This document shows positions 17,322-24,794 of a stretch of 64,000 nucleotides of DNA, in pieces; the first letter of the stretch is position 1; every line of letters begins with the position of its first letter. The notes below the pieces were generated by a model that was not told the DNA's origin, did not search any database, and saw only the letters and a program-made list of their open reading frames with translations. Source of the stretch: Nocardiopsis flavescens (GTDB lineage Bacteria; Actinomycetota; Actinomycetes; Streptosporangiales; Streptosporangiaceae); assembly GCF_900141985.1 (NCBI RefSeq), contig NZ_FQZK01000015.1:1-64000 (forward strand). The letters run 5' to 3'. The position numbers were made by a program, and so were the translations under genes.

Positions 17322-18299
17322 ATGACCTCCGCACACTCCGACGACGCCGTCATCGAGGCGGTCGGCCTGGGCCGCGACTTCGTGCTGTCCGAGGGACCGC
17401 TGTTCCGCCGCCGCAGGCGCACCGTTGCCGCGGTGCGCGGCATCGACCTCACCGTCCGCGCCGGGGAGGTCGTCGGCTACCTGGGGCCCAACGGCGCGGG
17501 CAAGAGCAGCACCATGAAGATGCTGACCGGCATCCTCACCCCGACCTCGGGGAGCCTGCGGGTCCTGGGCATGGAGCCCGCCCGGGAGCGGACCCGCCTG
17601 GCCTCGCACATCGGGGTGGTGTTCGGGCAGCGCACCACCCTGTGGTGGGACCTGCCGCTCAAGGACAGCCTGGAGCTGACCCGGCACATGTACCGCGTCC
17701 CGGCCGCCGACCACGCCCGGCGGCTGGCCGAGCTGACCGGGCTGCTCGAACTGGGCCCCTTCCTCGCCACACCGGTGCGCCAGCTCAGCCTGGGCCAGCG
17801 GATGCGCGGGGACCTCACCGCCGCGCTGCTGCACGGGCCCCGCCTGCTGGTCCTGGACGAGCCCACCATCGGCCTGGACGTGGTGAGCAAGGCGACGATC
17901 CGCGAGTTCCTGCTGCGGCTGAACGCGGAGGAGGGCACGACCATCCTGCTGACCACCCACGACCTGGGCGACGTGGAGCGCCTGTGCGACCGGGTGGTGG
18001 TGATCGACCACGGCTCCCTGGCCTACGACGGGGACCTCGCGGGGCTGCGCGCCGCCGTGCCCGTGCCCCGGGTGCTGGTGGTGGACCTGGCCGAGCCGTC
18101 CCCGCCCCTGGAGGTGGCGGGCGCGCGGTTCGTGCGCGCGGAGGGGCCCCGCCAGTGGCTGGAGCTGGAGGACAACCCGTCGGCCGTGATCGCCAGGGTC
18201 GCGGCGGGGAACGAGATCGCCGACCTGACCCTGCGCGAGCCGGACATCGAGGGGGTGGTGGCGGCCCTGTACCGGGGCGCCGAGCCGCGCCCGGCCTGA
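17322..18299 (+). CDS. ABC transporter ATP-binding protein
   Basis: A 325-residue ATPase. Walker A is GPNGAGKSS, the Q-loop lies in VVFGQRTTLWW, the signature is LSLGQRMRG, Walker B is LLVLDEPTIGLD and the switch histidine is in LTTHDLGD. The GQRTTLWWDLP segment and a C-terminal extension of about 80 residues are typical of NatA-like subunits serving DUF990 permeases. It starts 4 bp after the second permease and completes the operon, which ends at a strong hairpin. Confidence 0.95.
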   Translation: MTSAHSDDAVIEAVGLGRDFVLSEGPLFRRRRRTVAAVRGIDLTVRAGEVVGYLGPNGAGKSSTMKMLTGILTPTSGSLRVLGMEPARERTRLASHIGVVFGQRTTLWWDLPLKDSLELTRHMYRVPAADHARRLAELTGLLELGPFLATPVRQLSLGQRMRGDLTAALLHGPRLLVLDEPTIGLDVVSKATIREFLLRLNAEEGTTILLTTHDLGDVERLCDRVVVIDHGSLAYDGDLAGLRAAVPVPRVLVVDLAEPSPPLEVAGARFVRAEGPRQWLELEDNPSAVIARVAAGNEIADLTLREPDIEGVVAALYRGAEPRPA

Positions 18300-18313
18300 C
18301 CTGCACAGGGACC

Positions 18314-18356
18314 GCCCGGGGCGCCGCCGACGGCTTTCGTTGGCGGCGCCCCGGGC
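18314..18356 (+). terminator. Hairpin terminator after DUF990 ABC operon
   Basis: Perfect 15-bp stem (GCCCGGGGCGCCGCC and its complement) with a 13-nt loop, 15 bp past the ATPase stop. It lies before the convergent kinase gene and may act in both directions. Confidence 0.7.
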
Positions 18357-18454
18357 GTGTCGTCCGGGCCCGCGGGTGACGAAACCCTGTACGACGGGCT
18401 TCCGGGCTTTCGTTGCGTGGTTGCGTCACCTCCCGGATCGTCACCCGGGCACGC

Positions 18455-18524
18455 GCCTCAGCCCTCCGCGAAGGGACCCTCCCCGTCGCACCACGACCGT
18501 GCGTCCGGCCTCAGCCCTCCGCGA
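18455..18524. repeat. 17-bp direct repeat at 3' end of kinase gene
   Basis: GCCTCAGCCCTCCGCGA occurs at 18455-18471 and 18508-18524, 53 bp apart. The second copy holds the stop codon of the kinase gene, so the first looks like a small duplication of the gene's 3' end. Confidence 0.6.
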
Positions 18525-19743
18525 GGGGGAACCCGACCGTGACCGTGAGCCCGCCCCCGGGCCGGGGCAGCGCCGACACGGTGCCGCCGTGCGCCTCGGT
18601 GATGGACCGGACGATGGAGAGCCCCAGGCCGCTGCCGGGGCGTCCGCCGTGCAGGCGGGCCGCGTCGCCGCGGTGGAACGGCTCGAACAGCACGTCGGCG
18701 TCGCGCACCCGCGGCCCGGTGTTGGCGACCCGCAGCACGGCCCGCCCGGCGACCGCGCGCACCTCCACGCGCACCCGCCCGCGGCCCGCGTCCGCGTCGA
18801 CGTTGTGGAGCAGGGCGTTGTCCACGAGGTTTCGCGCGAGGTGGGCCAGCAGGACCGGGTCCCCGTCCACCTCGGCGGGCTCGACCGACAGCCCCAGTTC
18901 CACGCCGCGGGCCCCGGCCGCCTCGGTGTGCAGGGCGACGGCGTCGCCGGCGACCTCGGCCAGGCTCACCGCCTCGGTGGCGGTCAGCCCGCGGTCGGAC
19001 CGGGCGAGCAGGAGCAGCCCGCAGATGAGGCCCTCGCTGCGCTCCACCGAGTCCAGGACCTGTGCCACGGCCGGGCGCAGGTCCTCGGGCACCCGGCCCT
19101 GGGACAGCGGTACCTCCAGGGCGGCGCGCTGGACGGCCAGCGGGGTGCGCAGCTCGTGGGAGGCGTTGGCGACGAACCTGCGCTGGCTGTCGAAGGCCCG
19201 CTCCAGCCGGGCGAGCATGCCGTCGAAGGTGTCCCCCAGCTCCTGGAACTCGTCGTCGGGGCCGGTCAGCGCCAGGCGGCTGTGCAGGTCGTCCTCGGAC
19301 AGCGTGCGGGCGGTCTCGGTGACCCGGCGCAGCCGCCGCAGGGGGCGGCCGGCGATGAGCCACCCGGCGAGGGCGGCCAGCGCCGTCACCCCGCCCAGCA
19401 CCAGCGCGGAGGTGATCAGCATGTCGCCGAGCACGGCGGAGCGGTAGGCCGTCACCTCCGCGGCGAGGTCCTGCTGGACCTTCTCGAAGTCGTAGTCCCC
19501 GGTCTCCCCGGCGGCCACGACGGGCGCGGCGGGGGCGGCGGGGGCGGCGGGGGCGGCGGCCGTGTCCGCCCGGTCCAGGGCCTGGACCGTCACGCCCTCC
19601 AGCGTCATGGCCAGGTTGACGCCCCGGTCCTCCAGGCTGGCCGAGACGATCCCGTAGTTCACCCCCAGCAGCACGATCCCGCCGAGCACGAACACGGCCG
19701 TGTAGACCAGCGCCAGCCGGGTGCGCAGGGTCAGCCCCCTCAC
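18511..19743 (-). CDS. Sensor histidine kinase
   Basis: A 410-residue membrane kinase. TM1 (LALVYTAVFVLGGIVLLGV) and TM2 (MLITSALVLGGVTALAALAG) flank an external domain of about 90 residues with an alanine/proline repeat. HAMP (RPLRRLRRVTETARTLSEDD), HisKA with SHELRTP and an HATPase (LVDNALLHN, GSGLGLSIV) follow. The GTG start overlaps the stop of the response regulator. The signal is unknown. The divergent lipoprotein/MacB-like operon is the likely target, as in systems that sense envelope-active compounds. Confidence 0.93.
   Translation of the reverse strand: MRGLTLRTRLALVYTAVFVLGGIVLLGVNYGIVSASLEDRGVNLAMTLEGVTVQALDRADTAAAPAAPAAPAAPVVAAGETGDYDFEKVQQDLAAEVTAYRSAVLGDMLITSALVLGGVTALAALAGWLIAGRPLRRLRRVTETARTLSEDDLHSRLALTGPDDEFQELGDTFDGMLARLERAFDSQRRFVANASHELRTPLAVQRAALEVPLSQGRVPEDLRPAVAQVLDSVERSEGLICGLLLLARSDRGLTATEAVSLAEVAGDAVALHTEAAGARGVELGLSVEPAEVDGDPVLLAHLARNLVDNALLHNVDADAGRGRVRVEVRAVAGRAVLRVANTGPRVRDADVLFEPFHRGDAARLHGGRPGSGLGLSIVRSITEAHGGTVSALPRPGGGLTVTVGFPLAEG
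19527..19560. repeat. 9-bp tandem repeat inside kinase sensor domain
   Basis: GGCGGCGGG-type units repeat nearly four times and encode the Ala-Ala-Pro tract of the kinase external loop. The repeat keeps the reading frame, so copy number could vary without breaking the protein. Confidence 0.7.
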
Positions 19744-20414
19744 GCCCCCTCCCCGGCCCGGACCCGGTACCCCTGGCCGGGGACGGTCTCGATGACCGCC
19801 GGGTCGCCGAGCTTGCGCCGCAGGCCGTGGACCACCACCTTCAGGACCCCGCTGAACGGGTCGAGGTGGGCGTCCCACACCTTCTCGATCAGGTGGACCG
19901 CCGACAGCGGGGCGCCGTCGGCGCGCAGCAGCTCCTCCAGGACCCCCAGCTCCTTGGGCGAGAGCGCCACCTGCCGGCCGTCGCGGAACGCGGCCCGGCG
20001 CACGGTGTCCACCTCCAGCCCGGCCGCGCGCAGCAGCGGCGGGGCCGCGGGGCGCGCCCGCCGCCCCAGCGCCCGCACCCGGGCCACCAGCTCCGGGTAC
20101 GCGAAGGGTTTGGCCAGGTAGTCGTCGGCCCCCAGGTCCAGCCCGGCCACCCGGTCCTCCAGCCCACCGGCCGCGGTGAGCATGAGCACCCGGGCGTGCA
20201 CGCCGGGGTCCTCCACCAGGAGGCGGCACACGCGGTCGCCGTGCAGGACGGGCAGGTCCCGGTCCAGGACGATGACGTCGTAGTCGTGCACGGTGGCGGT
20301 CTCCCAGCCGGTGGCACCGTCGTGGCAGACGTCCACGGCCATCCCCTCGCCGCGCAGCCCCCCGGCCACCGTCGCCGCGAGCGACGGCTCGTCCTCCACC
20401 ACCAGAACCCGCAC
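19740..20414 (-). CDS. OmpR-family response regulator
   Basis: A 224-residue two-domain regulator. The receiver has VVEDEPSLA at the N-terminus, the phospho-acceptor aspartate in VIVLDRDLPV, the conserved Thr in MLTAAGG and Lys in LAKPFAYPE. A winged-helix DNA-binding domain (LSPKELGVLEELLRADGAPL to VIETVPGQGYRVRAG) fills the C-terminus. It is co-transcribed with the kinase through a GTGA overlap. Two pairs of GGTTA repeats with an 11-bp period in the divergent promoter region are good candidates for its binding sites. Confidence 0.93.
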   Translation of the reverse strand: MRVLVVEDEPSLAATVAGGLRGEGMAVDVCHDGATGWETATVHDYDVIVLDRDLPVLHGDRVCRLLVEDPGVHARVLMLTAAGGLEDRVAGLDLGADDYLAKPFAYPELVARVRALGRRARPAAPPLLRAAGLEVDTVRRAAFRDGRQVALSPKELGVLEELLRADGAPLSAVHLIEKVWDAHLDPFSGVLKVVVHGLRRKLGDPAVIETVPGQGYRVRAGEGA

Positions 20415-20467
20415 GGAACTCCCCCTCCCGACCGATCACCCTCTGACGGGCGAGTATGCACCCGCCG

Positions 20468-20483
20468 GGTTAGAGCGCGGTTA
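20468..20483. promoter_or_regulatory. OmpR-type direct repeat (left pair)
   Basis: GGTTA at 20468-20472 and again at 20479-20483, with an 11-bp period, which is the usual spacing for tandem OmpR-family subunits. It sits about 55 bp upstream of the response-regulator start and suggests autoregulation. Confidence 0.55.
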
Positions 20484-20489
20484 TGGCGG

Positions 20490-20600
20490 GCGGGAAGGAC
20501 CCCGGCCGCAGGCCGTCCGTTGAGGGTGGCGGAGGGCGACGGGCGGGAAGAACCGCGGCCGCAGGCCGTCCGTTGAGGGTGGCGGAGGGCGACGGGCGGG
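20490..20600. repeat. 53-bp tandem duplication in divergent promoter region
   Basis: Two adjacent copies of a 53-bp unit. The 44 bp at 20504-20547 recur exactly at 20557-20600, and the remaining bases differ at a few positions. The array lies between the two GGTTA pairs, so it sets the distance between candidate regulator sites. Confidence 0.9.
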
Positions 20601-20601
20601 C

Positions 20602-20617
20602 TAACCGACGGCTAACC
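20602..20617. promoter_or_regulatory. OmpR-type direct repeat (right pair, opposite orientation)
   Basis: TAACC at 20602-20606 and 20613-20617, again 11 bp apart. This is the reverse complement of the left pair. It lies about 70 bp upstream of the lipoprotein start, in the position of an activator site for the divergent operon. Confidence 0.55.
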
Positions 20618-20686
20618 GCTCCCCCGATGGCATGTGCTCCGACGAGGTGCCGGAACGGCCGGCACCGGGACCGAGGAGTGAACCAC

Positions 20687-21178
20687 ATGCGCGCACCGGC
20701 CTACGCCCTGGGGGCGGTCATGACGGGACTGCTGCTCACCGGATGCGGCGCCCTGGGCGGGGACGACGGCGGGGAGGCCGGCGGGACACGGGAGCCCACC
20801 ACGGAGGAGGCGATGGTGGACTTCGCCGCCTGCATGCGGGAGAACGGCTTCGACATGCCCGACCCCGAGGGGGACGGCGTCTCCATCGGCATGCCCGCCG
20901 CCGGCGCCGACGACGAGGAGCTCATGGCGGCCCTGGAGTCCTGCGAGGAACTCCTCCCGGTGGACGAGAACGCGCCCTCCGAGGAGGAGGTGTTCGAGCG
21001 CCACCTGCTGATGGCCGAGTGCATGCGCGAGGAGGGCTACGACATGCCCGACCCGGAGCCCGGCCAGGCCCAGCCGATGCCCGTGCAGCCGGACGACGAC
21101 GAGGGTATGGAGGCGCTCACCCGCTGCTCGGACCACGCGGACGCCGAGGCCCTGGGCGAGGGGGGCGGTGACTCGTGA
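20687..21178 (+). CDS. Lipoprotein of MacB-like ABC operon
   Basis: A 163-residue exported lipoprotein with lipobox LLLTGC after a short signal sequence, so it is anchored outside the membrane. The mature part is acidic and holds two related repeats, FAACMRENGFDMPDPEGDG and MAECMREEGYDMPDPEPGQ, sharing a CMREnGfDMPDPE core. The ATG is 8 nt after GAGGAG. Its stop overlaps the adaptor start by GTGA. Such lipoproteins often precede adaptor/MacB genes in actinomycetes; a substrate-binding or sensing role is inferred. Confidence 0.85.
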   Translation: MRAPAYALGAVMTGLLLTGCGALGGDDGGEAGGTREPTTEEAMVDFAACMRENGFDMPDPEGDGVSIGMPAAGADDEELMAALESCEELLPVDENAPSEEEVFERHLLMAECMREEGYDMPDPEPGQAQPMPVQPDDDEGMEALTRCSDHADAEALGEGGGDS

Positions 21179-22314
21179 GCACCGGCACACCCCCGGCCGG
21201 GCCCGGGACGGAGGACGCCGGGGAGCGCCCCCGCCGCGGGTGGCGCGGCCTGGGCTGGCTGGCCGCCGCCCTGGCGGCCCTCACCGCGCTGTGCGCGCTG
21301 GCCGCCTTCACGGTGTGGGGGCCCTCCGCCTCCTCCGGCGGGGAGCCGGCGCCGCGCCCCGGGGCCACCGCGCACGTGGAGCTCACCACCCTGGAGCGCC
21401 GCGAGTCCCTGGACGGCACCCTGGGCCACCCCAGGGCGGGGTCCTTCTTCGCCCGCTCCGACGGGGTGCTGACCCGGCTGCCCGACGTGGGCGCCGAACT
21501 GTCGGCGGGCGACCGGGCCTGGGAGATCGACGACCGCCCCACGGTCCTGCTGCGCGGCGACGTCCCCGCCCACCGGCTGCTGGAGCCGGGCGTGCGGGGC
21601 GAGGACGTGCGCCGGTTCGAGCAGGCGCTGTCCGAGCTGGGGTACGGCGGGTTCACCGTCGACGACGAGTACACCTGGCTCACCGCGGAGGCCGTCCGGA
21701 ACTGGCAGCGCGACACCCGGGGCATGGAGGTCACCGGCACGGTCGACCCGGCGCGGATCTGGTACACCTCCGGCCCGGTGCGGGTGACCTCGCACGAGGT
21801 GGCGGTGGGGTCCGACGTCGGGCCCGGCACCGCCCTGCTCGACACCACCGCCACCGAGCGCGTGGTGCGGATCGACCTGGACGTGGACGACCGCGGCCTG
21901 GTGGCCGAGGGCGACGAGGTCACCGTGGAGATGCCCGGCGGCGGCACCGCGACCGGCGAGGTCGCCTCGGTGGGCACCGTCGCCGAGGCCGGGGAGGAGT
22001 CCCAGGACGGGGCGCCCGGAGAGGAGGGCGGGGCCACCGTGGAGGTGCTGGTGCTCCTGCCCGACGACGCCGAGGGGTTCCTCGACCGGGCGCCCGTCAC
22101 CGTGGAGGTGCGGGGGCAGAGCCGGGAGGACGTCCTGGCCGTGCCGGTGGGCGCGCTGATCGCCCTCTCCGGCGGCGGCTACGGGGTGTCGGTGGTGGAC
22201 GCCGACGGCACGGTGGGCGAGGTCCCGGTGGAGACCGGCTGGTTCTCCGACGGCCTGGTGGAGGTCACCGGGGACGGGATCGGCGAGGGCACGGAAGTGG
22301 TGGTCCCGGGATGA
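21175..22314 (+). CDS. Efflux adaptor with peptidoglycan-binding domain
   Basis: A 379-residue membrane-anchored protein. One N-terminal helix (GLGWLAAALAALTALCALAA) is followed by an HlyD/MacA-like half (ERRESLDGTLGHPRAGSFFA...LTRLPDVGAELSAGDRAWEI). A PG_binding_1-like module (RGEDVRRFEQALSELGYGGF) and a C-terminal beta-barrel region (VLAVPVGALIALSGGGYGVS) follow. It is coupled by overlaps to the genes on both sides. It likely links the ABC permease to the wall and assists export of an amphiphilic compound. Confidence 0.85.
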   Translation: MSTGTPPAGPGTEDAGERPRRGWRGLGWLAAALAALTALCALAAFTVWGPSASSGGEPAPRPGATAHVELTTLERRESLDGTLGHPRAGSFFARSDGVLTRLPDVGAELSAGDRAWEIDDRPTVLLRGDVPAHRLLEPGVRGEDVRRFEQALSELGYGGFTVDDEYTWLTAEAVRNWQRDTRGMEVTGTVDPARIWYTSGPVRVTSHEVAVGSDVGPGTALLDTTATERVVRIDLDVDDRGLVAEGDEVTVEMPGGGTATGEVASVGTVAEAGEESQDGAPGEEGGATVEVLVLLPDDAEGFLDRAPVTVEVRGQSREDVLAVPVGALIALSGGGYGVSVVDADGTVGEVPVETGWFSDGLVEVTGDGIGEGTEVVVPG

Positions 22315-23039
22315 GCGTCCGCGAGGACGGGCGGGGGGCGCGGGACGTCCCCGCCGTCGAGTTCGCCGGGGTGGGCCGCTCCTACCCCGGCGGGGTGCGC
22401 GCCCTGGACGGGGTGGACCTGCGGGTGGAGCGCGGGGAGATGGCGGCGATCGTCGGCCCCTCGGGGTCGGGCAAGTCGACCGTGCTCAACCTGGTCGGCA
22501 CCCTGGACGCGCCCACCGAGGGCACGGTCCGCGTGTTCGGCCACGACATCGGGGCGCTGGACGACGGGGCGCTGGCGGCGCTGCGCTCCCGCACCCTGGG
22601 GTTCGTGTTCCAGCGGTTCCACCTGGCCCCCAACGTGCGGGCGCTGGACAACGTCGCCGACGGCCTGCTGTACGCGGGCGTGCCCCTGCGGGCGCGCCGG
22701 GAGCGGGCGGCGGCGGCCCTGGAGCGGGTGGGGCTGGCCGACCGGGTCGGCCACCGGCCGCACGAGCTGTCCGGCGGGCAGCGCCAGCGGGTCGCGATCG
22801 CCCGCGCGGTGGTCGGCTCCCCGGAGCTGCTGCTGGCCGACGAGCCGACGGGCGCACTGGACACGGCCTCGGGGGCGGAGGTGATGGACCTGCTGCGCGG
22901 GCTGAACGCGGACGGCGTCACCGTCCTCGTCATCACCCACGACCGCGAGCTGGCGGCGCAGGCGCCCCGGCGGCTGGAGGTGCGGGACGGCCGGGTCGTC
23001 GCCGACTCCGCCGCGCCCCTCCCCGAGGGGGTCTCATGA
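22311..23039 (+). CDS. MacB/LolD-type ABC transporter ATPase
   Basis: A 242-residue ATPase with Walker A GPSGSGKST, Q-loop FVFQRFHL, signature LSGGQRQR, Walker B LLLADEPTGALD and switch VITHDRE. This form is typical of the MacB/LolD/FtsE group that drives FtsX-like permeases. The ATG overlaps the adaptor stop (ATGA), and its own stop overlaps the permease start in the same way. It powers the exporter formed with the next gene. Confidence 0.95.
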   Translation: MSVREDGRGARDVPAVEFAGVGRSYPGGVRALDGVDLRVERGEMAAIVGPSGSGKSTVLNLVGTLDAPTEGTVRVFGHDIGALDDGALAALRSRTLGFVFQRFHLAPNVRALDNVADGLLYAGVPLRARRERAAAALERVGLADRVGHRPHELSGGQRQRVAIARAVVGSPELLLADEPTGALDTASGAEVMDLLRGLNADGVTVLVITHDRELAAQAPRRLEVRDGRVVADSAAPLPEGVS

Positions 23040-24268
23040 TCCGCGCCGCGCGCGGGCGCGGCTCCGGGCACGACCGGCCCCGGCCCGCACGGCTCTCCCC
23101 GCTCGACCACCTGCGCACCGGGGCGAGCGGGCTGCGCGCCCGGCCCGCCCGGGTGGTCCTCTCCGCCCTGGGGATCGCCATCGGCATCGCCGCGATGGTC
23201 GCGGTGGTGGGCATCTCCGCCTCGGGCCGGGCCGACCTGGAGGCCACCCTGGAGCGGCTGGGCACCGACCTCGTCACGGTGGCGCCGGGCACCACCTTCT
23301 TCGGCGGCGACGCGACCCTGCCGGAGGACGCGCGGGGCCGGATCGGCCGCATGCCCGAGGTGGACCGCACCTCGCAGGTGGAGCAGGTGGGCGGCGCCAA
23401 GGTGTACCGCAGCGACCTCGTCCCCGCGGGGGAGTCCGGCGGGATCTCCGTGCACGGCGTGGACGTGGACCTGCTGGACACGCTGCGCGCGCGGACGGCG
23501 CTGGGCTCGTGGTTCAACGGGGCGACGACGGACCACCCGGCGACGGTGCTGGGCGCCTCGGCCGCCGAGCGGCTGGGCGTCCACCGGATCACCCCGGACA
23601 CGCTGGTGCTCATCGGCGGCGAGTACTTCTCCGTGGTGGGCGTGCTCGCCCCGGTGGAGCTGGCACCCGAGCTCGACAACGCCGCGCTGGTGGGCCAGGA
23701 GGTCGCGGAGCAGGTGCTGGGCGCCGACGGCGACCCGTCCACGATCTACGTGCGCACGGACCCGGAGCGGACCGCCCAGGTCCGGGACCTCATCGGCCGC
23801 AACGCCAACCCGGAGCGGCCCAACGAGGTCGAGGTGTCGCGGCCCTCGGACGCCCTGGCGGCCGGGCAGGCCGCCGACCGGACCCTCCAGGGCCTGCTGC
23901 TGGGACTGGGCGGGGTCGCCCTGCTCGTCGGCGGGGTCGGGGTGGCCAACACCATGGTCATCTCGGTGCTGGAGCGGCGCGGGGAGATCGGCCTGCGCCG
24001 GGCGCTGGGGGCGACCCGCGGGGCGATCCGCGTGCAGTTCCTGGTGGAGGCGATGGCGCTGTCGCTGCTGGGCGGGGTGTTCGGCGTGGCGCTGGGCGCG
24101 CTGGTCACGGGGGTGTTCGCCCTGCTGCGCGGCTGGCCGTTCGCCCTGCCCTGGTGGGCGGGGGCCGGCGCGGTGGCCGCGACGGTGGCGATCGGCGCGG
24201 TGGCCGGGCTGCTGCCCGCCCTGCGCGCCGCGGCCCAGCACCCCGTGGAGGCGCTGAGCGCGGACTGA
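23036..24268 (+). CDS. MacB-like ABC permease (FtsX domain)
   Basis: A 410-residue permease. The first helix (VVLSALGIAIGIAAMVAVVG) precedes a large external MacB_PCD domain (TDLVTVAPGTTFF to RPSDALAAGQ). Three C-terminal helices of the FtsX domain follow, with GVANTMVISVLERRGEIGLR and RALGATRGAIRVQFLVEA. It closes a four-gene operon and ends before a strong hairpin. The complex probably exports or detoxifies cell-envelope-active molecules; regulation by the divergent two-component system is likely. Confidence 0.93.
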   Translation: MIRAARGRGSGHDRPRPARLSPLDHLRTGASGLRARPARVVLSALGIAIGIAAMVAVVGISASGRADLEATLERLGTDLVTVAPGTTFFGGDATLPEDARGRIGRMPEVDRTSQVEQVGGAKVYRSDLVPAGESGGISVHGVDVDLLDTLRARTALGSWFNGATTDHPATVLGASAAERLGVHRITPDTLVLIGGEYFSVVGVLAPVELAPELDNAALVGQEVAEQVLGADGDPSTIYVRTDPERTAQVRDLIGRNANPERPNEVEVSRPSDALAAGQAADRTLQGLLLGLGGVALLVGGVGVANTMVISVLERRGEIGLRRALGATRGAIRVQFLVEAMALSLLGGVFGVALGALVTGVFALLRGWPFALPWWAGAGAVAATVAIGAVAGLLPALRAAAQHPVEALSAD

Positions 24269-24301
24269 CCGCCGCCTCCGGGCCGGCGCGTCCCACCGGC
24301 C

Positions 24302-24342
24302 CCGGAGCCCCGGGACCCCGAGCGGGGGTCCCGGGGCTCCGG
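24302..24342 (+). terminator. Strong hairpin after MacB-like operon
   Basis: Perfect 18-bp stem (CCGGAGCCCCGGGACCCC and its complement) with a 5-nt loop, about 35 bp past the permease stop. Confidence 0.8.
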
Positions 24343-24363
24343 CCCGCCCGGTGACCGGGCAGG

Positions 24364-24390
24364 ATGAAGAAAACCTCATGTGCGTTTCAT
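24364..24390. promoter_or_regulatory. Shared 27-bp promoter motif, copy 1
   Basis: The pattern ATGA(a/g)GAnnnCCTCAT followed by 6 bp and (C/T)TCAT. It contains an imperfect inverted repeat (ATGAAG/CCTCAT) and CTCAT/TTCAT spaced 11 bp. A second copy lies at 27145-27171. This copy lies ahead of the acidic-protein/kinase/regulator operon. Confidence 0.6.
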
Positions 24391-24425
24391 CGGGTCTTCG
24401 CCCGGTCCGGGCATGCTCGGGGAGT

Positions 24426-24794
24426 ATGAGACCACCATGGGTGTTGCCGTCGGCGGTGGCCGCCGTCGCGGCCGTGCTGCTCGCCGGGGCGGGCCTCGCC
24501 TGGAGCACGCAGTCCGGGGGCGCCGATCCGTCGCCCCCCGGCGAGGTCGTCGTGGGCGAGTCCCCCGGCGCCGTACCGGACCCGGAGGTGTCCGCCGGGG
24601 GTGAGGGCGTCGTGGCGCCGCCGCCGCCGGTGACCGACCGCCCGTCCGGCCGGCCCGGGGAGGAGGCTTCCGCGCCGCCCGCCGGGGAGACCCAGCCGCC
24701 CCCCGCTCCCACCGCCTGCACGGGCGGGGACGACGGGGACGACGACGATGACGACGACTGCGATGACGACGACGGGGACGACGATGACGACTGA
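24426..24794 (+). CDS. Exported protein with aspartate-rich tail
   Basis: A 122-residue protein with an N-terminal hydrophobic segment (VLPSAVAAVAAVLLAGAGLA) acting as a signal or anchor. A proline/glycine/glutamate-rich middle and a tail made almost wholly of aspartate (GDDGDDDDDDDC and more) follow. The acidic tail would bind divalent cations or cationic peptides outside the cell. The stop lies inside the start of the kinase gene (11-bp overlap). The ATG chosen falls downstream of the operator-like motif; the ribosome site is poorly spaced, so the start is uncertain. A sensing partner for the kinase is inferred. Confidence 0.65.
   Translation: MRPPWVLPSAVAAVAAVLLAGAGLAWSTQSGGADPSPPGEVVVGESPGAVPDPEVSAGGEGVVAPPPPVTDRPSGRPGEEASAPPAGETQPPPAPTACTGGDDGDDDDDDDCDDDDGDDDDD

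Noticed and set aside
20490..20600. Repeat array considered as CRISPR
   Set aside because: Only two direct units with no unique spacers; it is a tandem duplication. No CRISPR array was seen in the window.
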